Shown here piece after piece: positions 27,339 through 35,405 of a stretch of DNA of 64,000 nt (within the stretch, counting starts at the first letter, position 1; the number at the start of each line of letters is the position of its first letter). The notes under the pieces were generated by a model. It saw nothing but the letters and a program-made list of their open reading frames with translations, did no database searches and was not told where the DNA came from. The stretch lies in NCBI GenBank assembly GCA_026984915.1, contig JALSRG010000113.1, positions 1 through 64,000 of the forward strand, given 5' to 3'. Both the position numbers and the translations under genes were made by a program. Source of the DNA: Marinosulfonomonas sp. Lineage in GTDB: Bacteria > Pseudomonadota > Alphaproteobacteria > Rhodobacterales > Rhodobacteraceae.

Positions 27339-28403
27339 TTATCCTCCTATTAGTTTCAACAAACTCGAATCTGAATCTACAGTTGTTTTCAGCTCGTTCA
27401 TAAGCTCATTCATCGCAATGAAGTCACGTCCAATCAATGCGCTGAAAATATCGACACCGGCTTGATGAAGTGGAACCGGAACTCCTGAAACCTTACCAAG
27501 CCAAATCGTCGGCACCAGACCATATGGTACATCCTCAAGGATGTAACGTGTTTCCAGAGTGGTGGGACCGCACCCCCGCATGCCCTTTTCAAGCATCGCC
27601 TTACTCATTTCGGCCACTGATCCTGACGGCACTCCAAATGATCGGCTGAAATGTTCAAAAATATTCCGGGTTCGCACATTCAGAGCACTGGCAACCGTCA
27701 GACGTTCCTGGTCAAGTTTCTCCAGCAAACGCCCTACAGCGGGTGTTATATTCTCGGCCTGTATCCAAGTCTCCCCTTTCTCAATTCGGGTCAGATTGCA
27801 CAAGGCAATTCCCAAGTGGTTTTGTGGATTTAGATTGCCAAGGGCGACGGCCAAAATACCGTCGCACAAGGTGAACCGGTCCCCGAATAACCGGCGACAG
27901 ATGTCTAGCCCCTGTGCTTTCTTTTTGTCCGGAAGAACCGCCATTTCAATATTGGTCCGAATAGTCCCGATCTCGATTTTTGAAGGCGATGCCTTTCGAC
28001 CACTTAGGATTGTCGTACTGAGTGCAACAATCATTGGCTCAACATTGACGGTTTCCAGCTTCGACTGGAGGTATTGCGCGGCAAATGGCACATGCGATGA
28101 AATGATTACGCAATGCGCGCTGCGAAGGAATGGAGAGAGTTGCTCAACTACATTCTTGAATCCATATGCCGGGACAGCGATAACAATGATATCGCATTGG
28201 CGAACCAGTTCTTTGGCAGAATCGACCAACGACGGAATAAATTCATATTCAACGGCCCCGGTCGAAACAACTCGTGCATCAGGATCAGCCTGATGCTGTA
28301 GCGACCTGTTTGGCGACCAAAGCAAGACATTCTCGCCATTGCCGGACAGAAGCGCCGCCAGACCCAGACCGATCGGCCCGGTCCCTATGATTCCAATATT
28401 CAT
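27339..28403 (-). CDS. NAD/NADP octopine/nopaline dehydrogenase family protein
   Basis: 354 residues. N-terminal Rossmann motif IGIIGTGPIGLGLAALL, then a central NAD-domain pattern (CDIIVIAVPAYGFKNVV), NPQNHLGIALCNLTRIEKG (the region with the catalytic His of opine dehydrogenases) and a helical C-terminal domain (MLEKGMRGCGPTTLETRYILEDVPYGLVP). The family joins or splits amino acids and 2-oxo acids through a secondary amine. First gene of the operon with the ABC transporter, so a catabolic role (uptake, then oxidative cleavage) is inferred. Ribosome site weak. Confidence 0.82.
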   Translation of the reverse strand: MNIGIIGTGPIGLGLAALLSGNGENVLLWSPNRSLQHQADPDARVVSTGAVEYEFIPSLVDSAKELVRQCDIIVIAVPAYGFKNVVEQLSPFLRSAHCVIISSHVPFAAQYLQSKLETVNVEPMIVALSTTILSGRKASPSKIEIGTIRTNIEMAVLPDKKKAQGLDICRRLFGDRFTLCDGILAVALGNLNPQNHLGIALCNLTRIEKGETWIQAENITPAVGRLLEKLDQERLTVASALNVRTRNIFEHFSRSFGVPSGSVAEMSKAMLEKGMRGCGPTTLETRYILEDVPYGLVPTIWLGKVSGVPVPLHQAGVDIFSALIGRDFIAMNELMNELKTTVDSDSSLLKLIGG

Positions 28404-28510
28404 ATCATTTTCAATTCAGGAAGCGAGCAGCAGTGGAGGATGAAGTTCATTCCAAGTGTCTTTATGACCTCTATTGAGAGAAGCTGTTTATCAAGAATGA
28501 TTTCGCGCCG

Positions 28511-28553
28511 TGACATGTTAGAAACACTAGCTTAGCGTAAATTAACATGTCAA
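28511..28553 (-). promoter_or_regulatory. Operon promoter with paired palindromic operators
   Basis: TGACATGTTA (28511-28520) and TAACATGTCA (28543-28552) are exact inverted copies, and each contains the palindrome ACATGT. Their centres are 32 bases apart, about three helical turns. On the minus strand a perfect -35 TTGACA (28548-28553) overlaps the upstream copy; the -10 candidate TAGTGT (28524-28529) is 18 bases on. The other copy covers the expected transcription start. This is the layout of a repressor that blocks the promoter from two sites. No regulator gene lies nearby. Confidence 0.65.
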
Positions 28554-29130
28554 GCATTGTGAGGTCGTGTCGTGAGTTTTGGGAAGCTTGAAGCTGGCGT
28601 ACTCTTCGGGTGAATTTCAACCGCCAATAATGACGGTTTGAACCATCATGGGGTTTTCATCATGACAGAGAATGCAGCAATATTGGCGTGTCAAAGCATA
28701 TGCAGGATGAGTTGGCGAAAGATAATTGAGATATGATTCAGGCTAGGTAGGCGTCGCCAAGCTTAAGGCGCTTACCAACAAAAGTGGCCGTGATATAGGC
28801 GGAGGCCGATTGCTTGAAACAGGTTGAAGATAAACGCTGTATCTTCACATCCTTGCCACACAACAACCAAAAGCAGAGGCTGATTTTCAATTGACGATGC
28901 CGCCAGCAAGCTGACCCATATAGCCGTCTGTAATTTTGGCAAGCCGGGCCGCGGCGTCAGAGAATGGGTTGTCACCCGCAACCAATTCGCGTTTCTAAAC
29001 CCGGACGGTTCAATAGATGACCCGCTGTAAGCGAATGGGCCAAGCCCCATACACAGAATTTCGGACACCTCCCAAACCCCCGAGGCGGTTCAGTCTGGCG
29101 TGCCTGCCTTGTTTCAAAGGGATTGGCCCC
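28554..29130. other. Long stretch without a supportable gene
   Basis: About 580 bases. Short frames occur on both strands (minus 28772-29068; plus from 29017), but none has a recognisable product or a good start. The plus-strand segment around 28650-28730 resembles the leader and first codons of a transposase gene (ATGACAGAGAATGCA...) but soon meets stops. It is probably decayed mobile DNA, as near 18 kb and 23 kb; I cannot name the element. Confidence 0.45.
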
Positions 29131-29553
29131 TCAACATGTTGTATGTCTTGCACGGGCGCCGCGTTCAATTGCGGCGGCATGAAGACGATCAATATCGAAT
29201 TCATAGCGGATTTCTTCGAGGAGGCGTAATTCCGGACCTTTGAGTGTGCCGTCTGCTGCGGCAACGTCACACGCGAGCGCATAGGCGGTTTCATAGAGTT
29301 TTTCAGGAAGGTTTTCACGCAGAAGCCCAAACAATGCATCCAGGCCATCCTCCTCTTCCAGAAGGTCAAAAACAGTCCGGCTGATCTGGGCAATTCGATC
29401 CTGGTCATAATTGGCGAAAACCGGCAGATGATTCATGATCCGCTGAATGGTCACCAGTTCGGAAGTGCGTACGACTTCGTCTGAAGCCGAAACAGCAATC
29501 ATCAGGGCAACAAGGCTGTCCTGTGGAGTCATTGCGTGAGGGATTTGGCTCAT
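29131..29553 (-). CDS. TerB-family protein
   Basis: 140 residues matching the TerB fold: TPQDSLVALMIAVSASDEVVRTSELVTIQRI (first acidic metal-site helix) and ALACDVAAADGTLKGPELRLLEEIRYEFDID (second). The name comes from tellurite resistance operons, but single TerB proteins elsewhere have no settled function. ATG 29553 follows AAAGGA at good spacing; a longer in-frame reading to 29703 is not supported. Divergent from lysS, with 120 bases between starts. Confidence 0.8.
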   Translation of the reverse strand: MSQIPHAMTPQDSLVALMIAVSASDEVVRTSELVTIQRIMNHLPVFANYDQDRIAQISRTVFDLLEEEDGLDALFGLLRENLPEKLYETAYALACDVAAADGTLKGPELRLLEEIRYEFDIDRLHAAAIERGARARHTTC

Positions 29554-29673
29554 TTCGCATCCTTTCGGGATCATTCGAGTTGAAGGACAGAATATTGACG
29601 CGACCGGGCAGGAGCAATAGGAGACAGACCTGCCGTGGAAATGAATCTGCTGTATTGGCGAAAGTGTACGAAC

Positions 29674-31251
29674 ATGTCTGATCTGCAAGAAGTAGCGATG
29701 CAATCCAAAGCCTGGCCTTTCGAAGAGGCCCGCCGGGTGCTGAAAAGGGTCGAGCAGAACCCACCCGAGAAGGGCTATGTTCTGTTTCAGACAGGCTATG
29801 GGCCAAGCGGTTTACCTCATATCGGAACCTTTGGCGAGGTTGCCCGTACCTCCATGGTTCGCCATGCCTTTGAAGCGATCAGCGATTTTCCAACCAGGCT
29901 TTTGGCTTTTTCTGACGATTTGGACGGGTTGCGCAAAGTGCCGGGAAACCTTCCGAACCAGAAGATGCTTGAGGAGGATCTGAACCTCCCGCTCAGCCGT
30001 GTGCGTGATCCGTTTGGCACTTATGAAAGCTTTGCGGCCCATAATAACGCAAGGCTTTGCGCTTTTCTGGACAGCTTTGGATTTGACTACGAATTTGCCT
30101 CTTCAACCGAATATTACACGACTGGCAGATTTGATGATATGCTTTTGATAGCACTCGAACGCTTTGATAAGATTATGGAAATCATGTTACCCACATTGGG
30201 TAAGGACCGGCAGGCAACCTATAGTCCGTTCTTGCCCATTTCGCCTAAAACCGGGCATGTATTGCAGGTGCCAACTTTGGAGCGCAACGTCTCTGAGGGA
30301 ACCATCGTCTATCAGGAACCAGATGGGGAAAAAGTGAAAATACCGGTCACTGGCGGCCATGTAAAACTGCAATGGAAACCCGATTGGGCCATGCGTTGGG
30401 CTGCGCTGGGGGTGGACTATGAAATGTCAGGTAAAGACCTGATCGACAGTGTCACCCAATCAGGAAAAATTTGCCGGGCGCTCGGAAAGCGCCCCCCGGA
30501 ATGCCTGTCATATGAGCTTTTCAACGATGAACTTGGGCAGAAAATTTCGAAATCAAAGGGCAATGGCCTGACGATGGAAGAGTGGCTGCGTTATGCCCCT
30601 CCTGAATCGCTGAGTTATTTCATGTATCTGAAGCCGAAAACCGCCAAACGGCTGTATTTTGATGTCATACCGAAGGCGGTGGATGAGTATCACCAGCAAT
30701 TGCGCGCTTATCCAAAGCAGGATTTGAAAGCCCGGTTGAACAATCCTGTTTGGCATATTCACAATGGGTGCCCTCCTGAAAGCAAGCTGGTTGTTCCCTT
30801 TTCCATGCTGTTGAACCTGGCCAGCGTTTCCGGGGCGCACAACAAAAGTACCTTGTGGGGATTCTTGCGTCGTTACGCACCGGATGCCAGCCCGGAAACC
30901 CACCCGGATTTGGATGCGGCTGCCGGCTATGCCGTCAAATATTACGAAGATTTTGTAAAACCGGCAAAAACCTTTCGATTGCCGAACGAAAAAGAGCGCT
31001 GCGCTATGAGGGATTTGCAAGCCCGGCTGCAGGATTGGGATGGGGCTCCGGATGCGGACGCGCTGCAGTCTCTGGTTTTTGCTGTCGGTAAAGAGCATGA
31101 ATTTGAACCGCTGCGTGATTGGTTCAAGGCGCTTTACGAGGTCCTCCTTGGCGCGTCTCAGGGGCCGCGGTTCGGCGGATTTATCGCGCTTTACGGGGTA
31201 AAGGAAACGATAGACCTGATAGAAAAAGCGCTGGCAGGTGAGTTGGTATAG
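29674..31251 (+). CDS. lysS: Lysyl-tRNA synthetase, class I
   Basis: Charges tRNA-Lys. This is the class I (archaeal-type) enzyme, common in Alphaproteobacteria instead of the usual class II form. The HIGH motif appears as [13 protein letters not shown] and the KMSKS motif as KISKSKGNG. The C-terminal alpha-helical anticodon-binding part ends [19 protein letters not shown]. 525 residues from ATG 29674; ATG 29698 also fits the family, and ATG 29635 is a longer option. No strong ribosome site for any. Confidence 0.93.
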   Translation: MSDLQEVAMQSKAWPFEEARRVLKRVEQNPPEKGYVLFQTGYGPSGLPHIGTFGEVARTSMVRHAFEAISDFPTRLLAFSDDLDGLRKVPGNLPNQKMLEEDLNLPLSRVRDPFGTYESFAAHNNARLCAFLDSFGFDYEFASSTEYYTTGRFDDMLLIALERFDKIMEIMLPTLGKDRQATYSPFLPISPKTGHVLQVPTLERNVSEGTIVYQEPDGEKVKIPVTGGHVKLQWKPDWAMRWAALGVDYEMSGKDLIDSVTQSGKICRALGKRPPECLSYELFNDELGQKISKSKGNGLTMEEWLRYAPPESLSYFMYLKPKTAKRLYFDVIPKAVDEYHQQLRAYPKQDLKARLNNPVWHIHNGCPPESKLVVPFSMLLNLASVSGAHNKSTLWGFLRRYAPDASPETHPDLDAAAGYAVKYYEDFVKPAKTFRLPNEKERCAMRDLQARLQDWDGAPDADALQSLVFAVGKEHEFEPLRDWFKALYEVLLGASQGPRFGGFIALYGVKETIDLIEKALAGELV

Positions 31252-31252
31252 A

Positions 31253-31282
31253 CCGGGATCAGACAACAGGTTCTGTCCCCGG
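31253..31282 (+). terminator. Possible hairpin terminator after lysS
   Basis: CCGGGATCAGA can pair with TCTGTCCCCGG with one bulge, directly after the lysS stop, followed only by GTTTC. Weak as an intrinsic terminator. Confidence 0.35.
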
Positions 31283-31483
31283 GTTTCAAGCATCCCTGCA
31301 ACGGGCATCGTCACGCATGTGCAAGCAAACCTTAATCGCTTGCTGATAGCTCTCTCTTATCTGAAGCGCGAGTTCAGATCCCTTCTGATAAACTGAAAAT
31401 CGAGCAAGCTTTGGCGGCCTTGGGTCCCTGGCTTGGCGGTGGGATCTGACACGCTTCGCAAGGATGGGAAAAGGGGTTTAGGG

Positions 31484-33775
31484 ATGAACAAGGCTATCAC
31501 GGATGGGTTGGTACTGATGCCGCCTGAGTTTTCTGCCGGGCTGAATGTATGGTCCAGTCAGGACGGAACACCGGGATCAGACACCTATGCGAGCAACGCC
31601 AATGCGGCCTTTGTTCCGGCGGATCAGGATTTTGGTGGTTGTCTGGAGATTGTAAAAACGCAATCGGTACAAAAACTGCGCTGGATGGGGGAAACCCCGA
31701 TTTTACCGGGTTGCTATCTGATGATTACTGCCAGGATCAAGGCAGTTAGCGGCAACTTGCCGGATGTCCGGATTGCCGGCTGGGCCGGTGGTGCGGGGGG
31801 GGTACATGTTGCCGGGGTGCCGGAAACCGGACCAAGCGTATCGCTGAGCAGTTATGGCGAGGTTGTAACTGTACGCGCCATTGTTGGCACCGGAACCCGG
31901 ACCGGCGTTGACATGCCTTGGGGAACCCAGGCCCTTTATGGCCATTTCGGCCTGGATTTGACGGGTGCCAATGGCGGGGTCGTGCGCATTGACGACATCC
32001 AGATAGAAGATGCGACCAGTGTCTTTCATCGCAAGATGATGGATTGGGTCGACGTGAAAGACTTTGGCGCGATCGGTGATGGCGTAACGGATGACAGTGC
32101 AGCCTTTGAGGCGGCAGATACAGCGGCAAACGGCCGAGAGGTATTGGTGTCGGATGGTGTTTTCTTTCTGGGAGACCATGTGACGTTCGAAAACAGCGTT
32201 CGGTTCCAGGGAACGGTTGTGATGCCGAATGACAAACGGTTGGTTCTTACCCGAAATTTTGATTTAGACAGCTATATCAAAGCCTTCGGGGATGAAAAAC
32301 TGGCTTTTGGCAAGGCCTTTCAAACGCTGCTGAATTTTTCGGATCATGACGCACTTGATCTTTGTGGCCGCAGAATAAATCTGGATGGGCCGATTGATAT
32401 GCAGGCCGTGGTGAACAACAAAACAGCTTTTGAAGTCCGGCGGACCATTCGCAACGGTCAGTTCGAAGTGAGCGCCAGCACAAATTGGGATACGATAACG
32501 GTTACTTCGCAGGCGACGTATTCATCGGGGGCGCCCTTGACCCTATCAAATGTCGTCAATGTTGCGAATATCCCGGTTGGCTCATTGGTCACGGGAAACG
32601 GCGTGGGACGAGAGGTTTATGTGCGCGAGAGGAACGTCGGTGCAGGGACATTGACGCTGAGCCGCGAGTTGTATGGAGCAGTTGGCACGCAGGTTTTTAC
32701 ATTTGAGCGGTTCAAGTATGTCCTGGACTTCAGCGGTTTTGTCAAACTGAGTAAATTGGCCATTGATAATGTTGAAATTCAGTGCAACGGAGAGGCAAGT
32801 GGGATTCTGTTGCCTCCTGACGGGCGATTGATGCATGTGCGGGATTGTTTTATCACCAAACCGAAAGACCGCGGGATTACATCGCATGGTGGTGGATGTC
32901 AGGGCATGTCGATTGATCGGTGCCGGTTTCTCTCGAACGAACAAAGCATGCGCGCGCAAGATCGCAAATCGGTGGCTTTTAACGTCAATCAGAATGATAT
33001 CAAGCTGCGCGATAATATGGCTGCCAAATTTGCACATTTCGGGATTATTGGCGGCACGGGAAATGTCATAACCGGCAACCACTGGTTCCAAGGGGATGGC
33101 GAGACGGACGGATTGCGGACTGCAGGGCTTGTTTTTACGGCAAAAAATCTCGAGTCAACGCTGACCGGTAACTATATTGACAACAGCTTTATCGAACTGA
33201 CGAACGAACACGATTCCTCTCCCGACTTTGGAGTGGAGCTGTCTTTTGGCGGATTGACCATAACGGGCAATATTTTCGTGGTCAGTAATGTTGCGGACTG
33301 GTTTAGCTGGATTGTGATCAAACCCTATGGTTCCGGGCATTTCCTGCACGGGTTGACCATTTCGGGTAACACGTTCCGTTCCCTGAACGGGTCCGTCGTA
33401 AGAGCCGAGAGTGTCGACACGACTTTTGCCGATCTGAATTACTTGCGGTTGCGCAACGTGGTGGTCCAGGGCAATACCTTTAACGGGGTGACGGATGCCT
33501 TTCAGAATCCGGTTTCGCTTGAATATACCCAAGGCTCTGACAGCCAGACCTGGACTGTGGACTTTTCACGCTACCTTCCGTTTGGCGGTTATGCGCGCAA
33601 GATTTCAGGCGTGGTGGCAAAAGGCGAGATTACTTCGGGTGCGACGGGAAGGGTGAGTTCAATGCCCTTCACCACGCCGATGATCGGGGCGAACAAGAAC
33701 CAGATACGTTTGACATGGGATCAGGCCTGTCGCGGCGAGGTGATGGTAACTGCACGGGCTGATAACCCGGTTTAA
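31484..33775 (+). CDS. Right-handed beta-helix (pectate-lyase superfamily) protein, possible phage/GTA-type spike
   Basis: 763 residues, no signal peptide. An N-terminal jelly-roll-like region (about 1-190: LRWMGETPILPGCYLMITARIKAVSG ... GGVVRIDDIQIED) is followed by DVKDFGAIGDGVTDDSAAFEAA, the entry motif of the pectate-lyase/GH28-related beta-helix, then repeated strand-turn units (ITGNIF, ISGNTFRSL, VVQGNTFNGV). AAGGGG precedes ATG 31484. Lack of a signal and the spike-like layout suggest a virion or gene transfer agent adhesin rather than a secreted lyase; this is inference. Monocistronic, closed by a strong terminator. Confidence 0.7.
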   Translation: MNKAITDGLVLMPPEFSAGLNVWSSQDGTPGSDTYASNANAAFVPADQDFGGCLEIVKTQSVQKLRWMGETPILPGCYLMITARIKAVSGNLPDVRIAGWAGGAGGVHVAGVPETGPSVSLSSYGEVVTVRAIVGTGTRTGVDMPWGTQALYGHFGLDLTGANGGVVRIDDIQIEDATSVFHRKMMDWVDVKDFGAIGDGVTDDSAAFEAADTAANGREVLVSDGVFFLGDHVTFENSVRFQGTVVMPNDKRLVLTRNFDLDSYIKAFGDEKLAFGKAFQTLLNFSDHDALDLCGRRINLDGPIDMQAVVNNKTAFEVRRTIRNGQFEVSASTNWDTITVTSQATYSSGAPLTLSNVVNVANIPVGSLVTGNGVGREVYVRERNVGAGTLTLSRELYGAVGTQVFTFERFKYVLDFSGFVKLSKLAIDNVEIQCNGEASGILLPPDGRLMHVRDCFITKPKDRGITSHGGGCQGMSIDRCRFLSNEQSMRAQDRKSVAFNVNQNDIKLRDNMAAKFAHFGIIGGTGNVITGNHWFQGDGETDGLRTAGLVFTAKNLESTLTGNYIDNSFIELTNEHDSSPDFGVELSFGGLTITGNIFVVSNVADWFSWIVIKPYGSGHFLHGLTISGNTFRSLNGSVVRAESVDTTFADLNYLRLRNVVVQGNTFNGVTDAFQNPVSLEYTQGSDSQTWTVDFSRYLPFGGYARKISGVVAKGEITSGATGRVSSMPFTTPMIGANKNQIRLTWDQACRGEVMVTARADNPV

Positions 33776-33802
33776 GGAGGCTCAACACCGTTTGATCCAG
33801 TT

Positions 33803-33836
33803 GGAAAGAGGCGCCTGCTGCGTCTCTTTCCTTTTT
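33803..33836 (+). terminator. Strong intrinsic terminator
   Basis: GGAAAGAGGCGC (33803-33814) pairs with GCGTCTCTTTCC (33820-33831), a 12-bp stem with one G-U pair and a 5-base loop, followed at once by TTTTT. It lies 27 bases after the beta-helix gene. Confidence 0.92.
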
Positions 33837-33942
33837 GATTGATGATCATCGGGTAAATTTCAGGTCTTTCAGATTGCGAAGCTTGACGCCGCGCCTTGTG
33901 TAGCGCAGCCTAGGCGAAAGAGATTATCGGGGAGGACCTGAA

Positions 33943-34545
33943 ATGCGGATTTTGACTGGCTTGTCGGGCGTATTTACACTGATGTTTTCATTTTCAGTTT
34001 TAGCCGAAAACAAACCTGTCAATATACGTCCTGATGTCATGTCGGTTACCGTGCAGACAGAAACCGGCCCGGTCGAGATCCGCCGCATTCAGGATAACGA
34101 GAATCAGATTACCGGCGCTTGGGCTCGTACCTCTCGTCCTTGTCCGAATTTCTGCATTCAGCCATTTCGTCCGGCAGAAGGTGTGACAACGGTCGGAGAG
34201 CTTGAGGTGATGGAAACACTTGAGGATCCTGATGCCGTTCTGGTGGATAGCCGGGTACGCAAATGGTACAAGGATGGCACCATCCCCGGTGCCCACCACA
34301 TCCCCTATACAGAGATTGCCGACCGTTTGGACGAATTGGGCTGTGAACCGGATTTTGACGGTTGGGTTTGTGACAATGCCAAGCCGGTGACGCTTTTTTG
34401 TAATGGCCCCTGGTGTGGCCAGTCTCCTACAGCCATACGTGCAATGATAAATGCAGGTTACCCCGCAGAAAGAATATCTTACTACCGGGGTGGCATGCAG
34501 GTTTGGAGAATGCTTGGCCTGACGGTGGTCAAACCGAAAGACTGA
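33943..34545 (+). CDS. Exported rhodanese-like protein
   Basis: 200 residues. Signal peptide of about 21 residues (LTGLSGVFTLMFSFSVLA). A pre-domain contains RPCPNFCIQPF (a C-x3-C pair). The rhodanese domain follows: VLVDSRVRKWYKDGTIPGAHHIPY, then active-site loop LFCNGPWCGQS with Cys153 as the likely persulfide cysteine and a second Cys158. GGAGG precedes the ATG. Periplasmic sulfur transfer or redox activity is inferred; the sox genes lie 16 kb away. The two extra cysteine pairs could form disulfides. Confidence 0.82.
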   Translation: MRILTGLSGVFTLMFSFSVLAENKPVNIRPDVMSVTVQTETGPVEIRRIQDNENQITGAWARTSRPCPNFCIQPFRPAEGVTTVGELEVMETLEDPDAVLVDSRVRKWYKDGTIPGAHHIPYTEIADRLDELGCEPDFDGWVCDNAKPVTLFCNGPWCGQSPTAIRAMINAGYPAERISYYRGGMQVWRMLGLTVVKPKD

Positions 34546-34580
34546 GGCATGCATATGAGGCGAAGTGTGGAGGACCAAAG

Positions 34581-34901
34581 ATGCCGGAAATAACAAGTGA
34601 CAAATCGATTCAGACAGTGATTACCACCTTTGATGTGACGCCGGGTACCTGTGGTGATTTGCAAGAGGCTCTGCAGGATGCATATGCTCAGGTCATTTGC
34701 AAGCAGCATGGGTTTATTGGCGGAGCCATACATGTGAATGATGCGGAGACCCGCATTTGCAGCTATTCCCAATGGCGCAAGCGCGAGGATTTCCAAGCCA
34801 TGCTCCGCACGCCTGAGATGCGGCGGCGCAATCGCAAGATAAATGAGCTTTGCAAAGGCTTTGCCCCTGTCATGTATGACGTGGTGGATACATATGAATA
34901 A
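34581..34901 (+). CDS. Small ABM (antibiotic biosynthesis monooxygenase-like) protein
   Basis: 106 residues with a dimeric alpha/beta-barrel pattern (QTVITTFDVTPGTCGDLQEAL ... GFIGGAIHVNDAETRICSYSQWRKREDFQAML). GGAGG lies 9 bases before ATG 34581, ruling out the longer in-frame reading that begins within the rhodanese gene. It follows that gene by 35 bases and is likely co-transcribed. Family members range from monooxygenases to haem-degrading or simple stress proteins; function unknown. Confidence 0.72.
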   Translation: MPEITSDKSIQTVITTFDVTPGTCGDLQEALQDAYAQVICKQHGFIGGAIHVNDAETRICSYSQWRKREDFQAMLRTPEMRRRNRKINELCKGFAPVMYDVVDTYE

Positions 34902-34916
34902 AAGCTGAGGCGTGCC

Positions 34917-35291
34917 TTATTCCGGATAACGCTCCCGGCATGCGGCTATCTCTCTCGCCATTTTTCTTCGGGTGTCGCTCAACTGCCGCTTCAGTGTGGA
35001 TAATTTGTGCCGTTCTTCGGCAACATTGATGGCAACCGGTGTTTCGATGGTGCGAAACTCGGTTTCCAGGCAGGCATAGGGCTTTTTATCCTTGTCATAG
35101 CAAATGCGGGCAACTTTATAAGGTTGCTCCTGCTTATGGATCGCATAACCCCGGTCGATGTTTCCTTCTACCACCGAGATTCGGGCTTGCAGTTTTCGAT
35201 AATCCGCAGATGCCCGATGAATGCATTGTTCCTGCGGGGTGCCGCAAGCGGTCAATAGCGTGAGGGCGGCGAGGGCGAGATGCTTTCTCAT
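34917..35291 (-). CDS. Small lipoprotein of unknown function
   Basis: 124 residues. Lipoprotein signal with lipobox LTAC (cysteine at residue 16). The mature part is hydrophilic, with four further cysteines (EQCIHRA, ARICYD, YACLET, AACRER) that could form two disulfides, and a charged helical C-terminal half (VAEERHKLSTLKRQLSDTRRKM) likely to form a coiled coil. I do not recognise a family. Convergent with the ABM gene, separated by 15 bases. Confidence 0.7.
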   Translation of the reverse strand: MRKHLALAALTLLTACGTPQEQCIHRASADYRKLQARISVVEGNIDRGYAIHKQEQPYKVARICYDKDKKPYACLETEFRTIETPVAINVAEERHKLSTLKRQLSDTRRKMAREIAACRERYPE

Positions 35292-35405
35292 GTTTTGCTT
35301 TTTCTTTTGGCAATTCTGTCAAACAGATTCTGAAGGAACGACAAGGCGAAGTCAAACAATGGAGTTCTCCGGCTCCTCCATCCGGTCTGGGGCCGGTTTC
35401 ACATT

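Noticed and set aside
28772-29068. 98-codon minus-strand frame in the gap before the TerB gene
   Set aside because: No ribosome site, no recognisable motif, unusual composition; kept only as part of the unexplained stretch.
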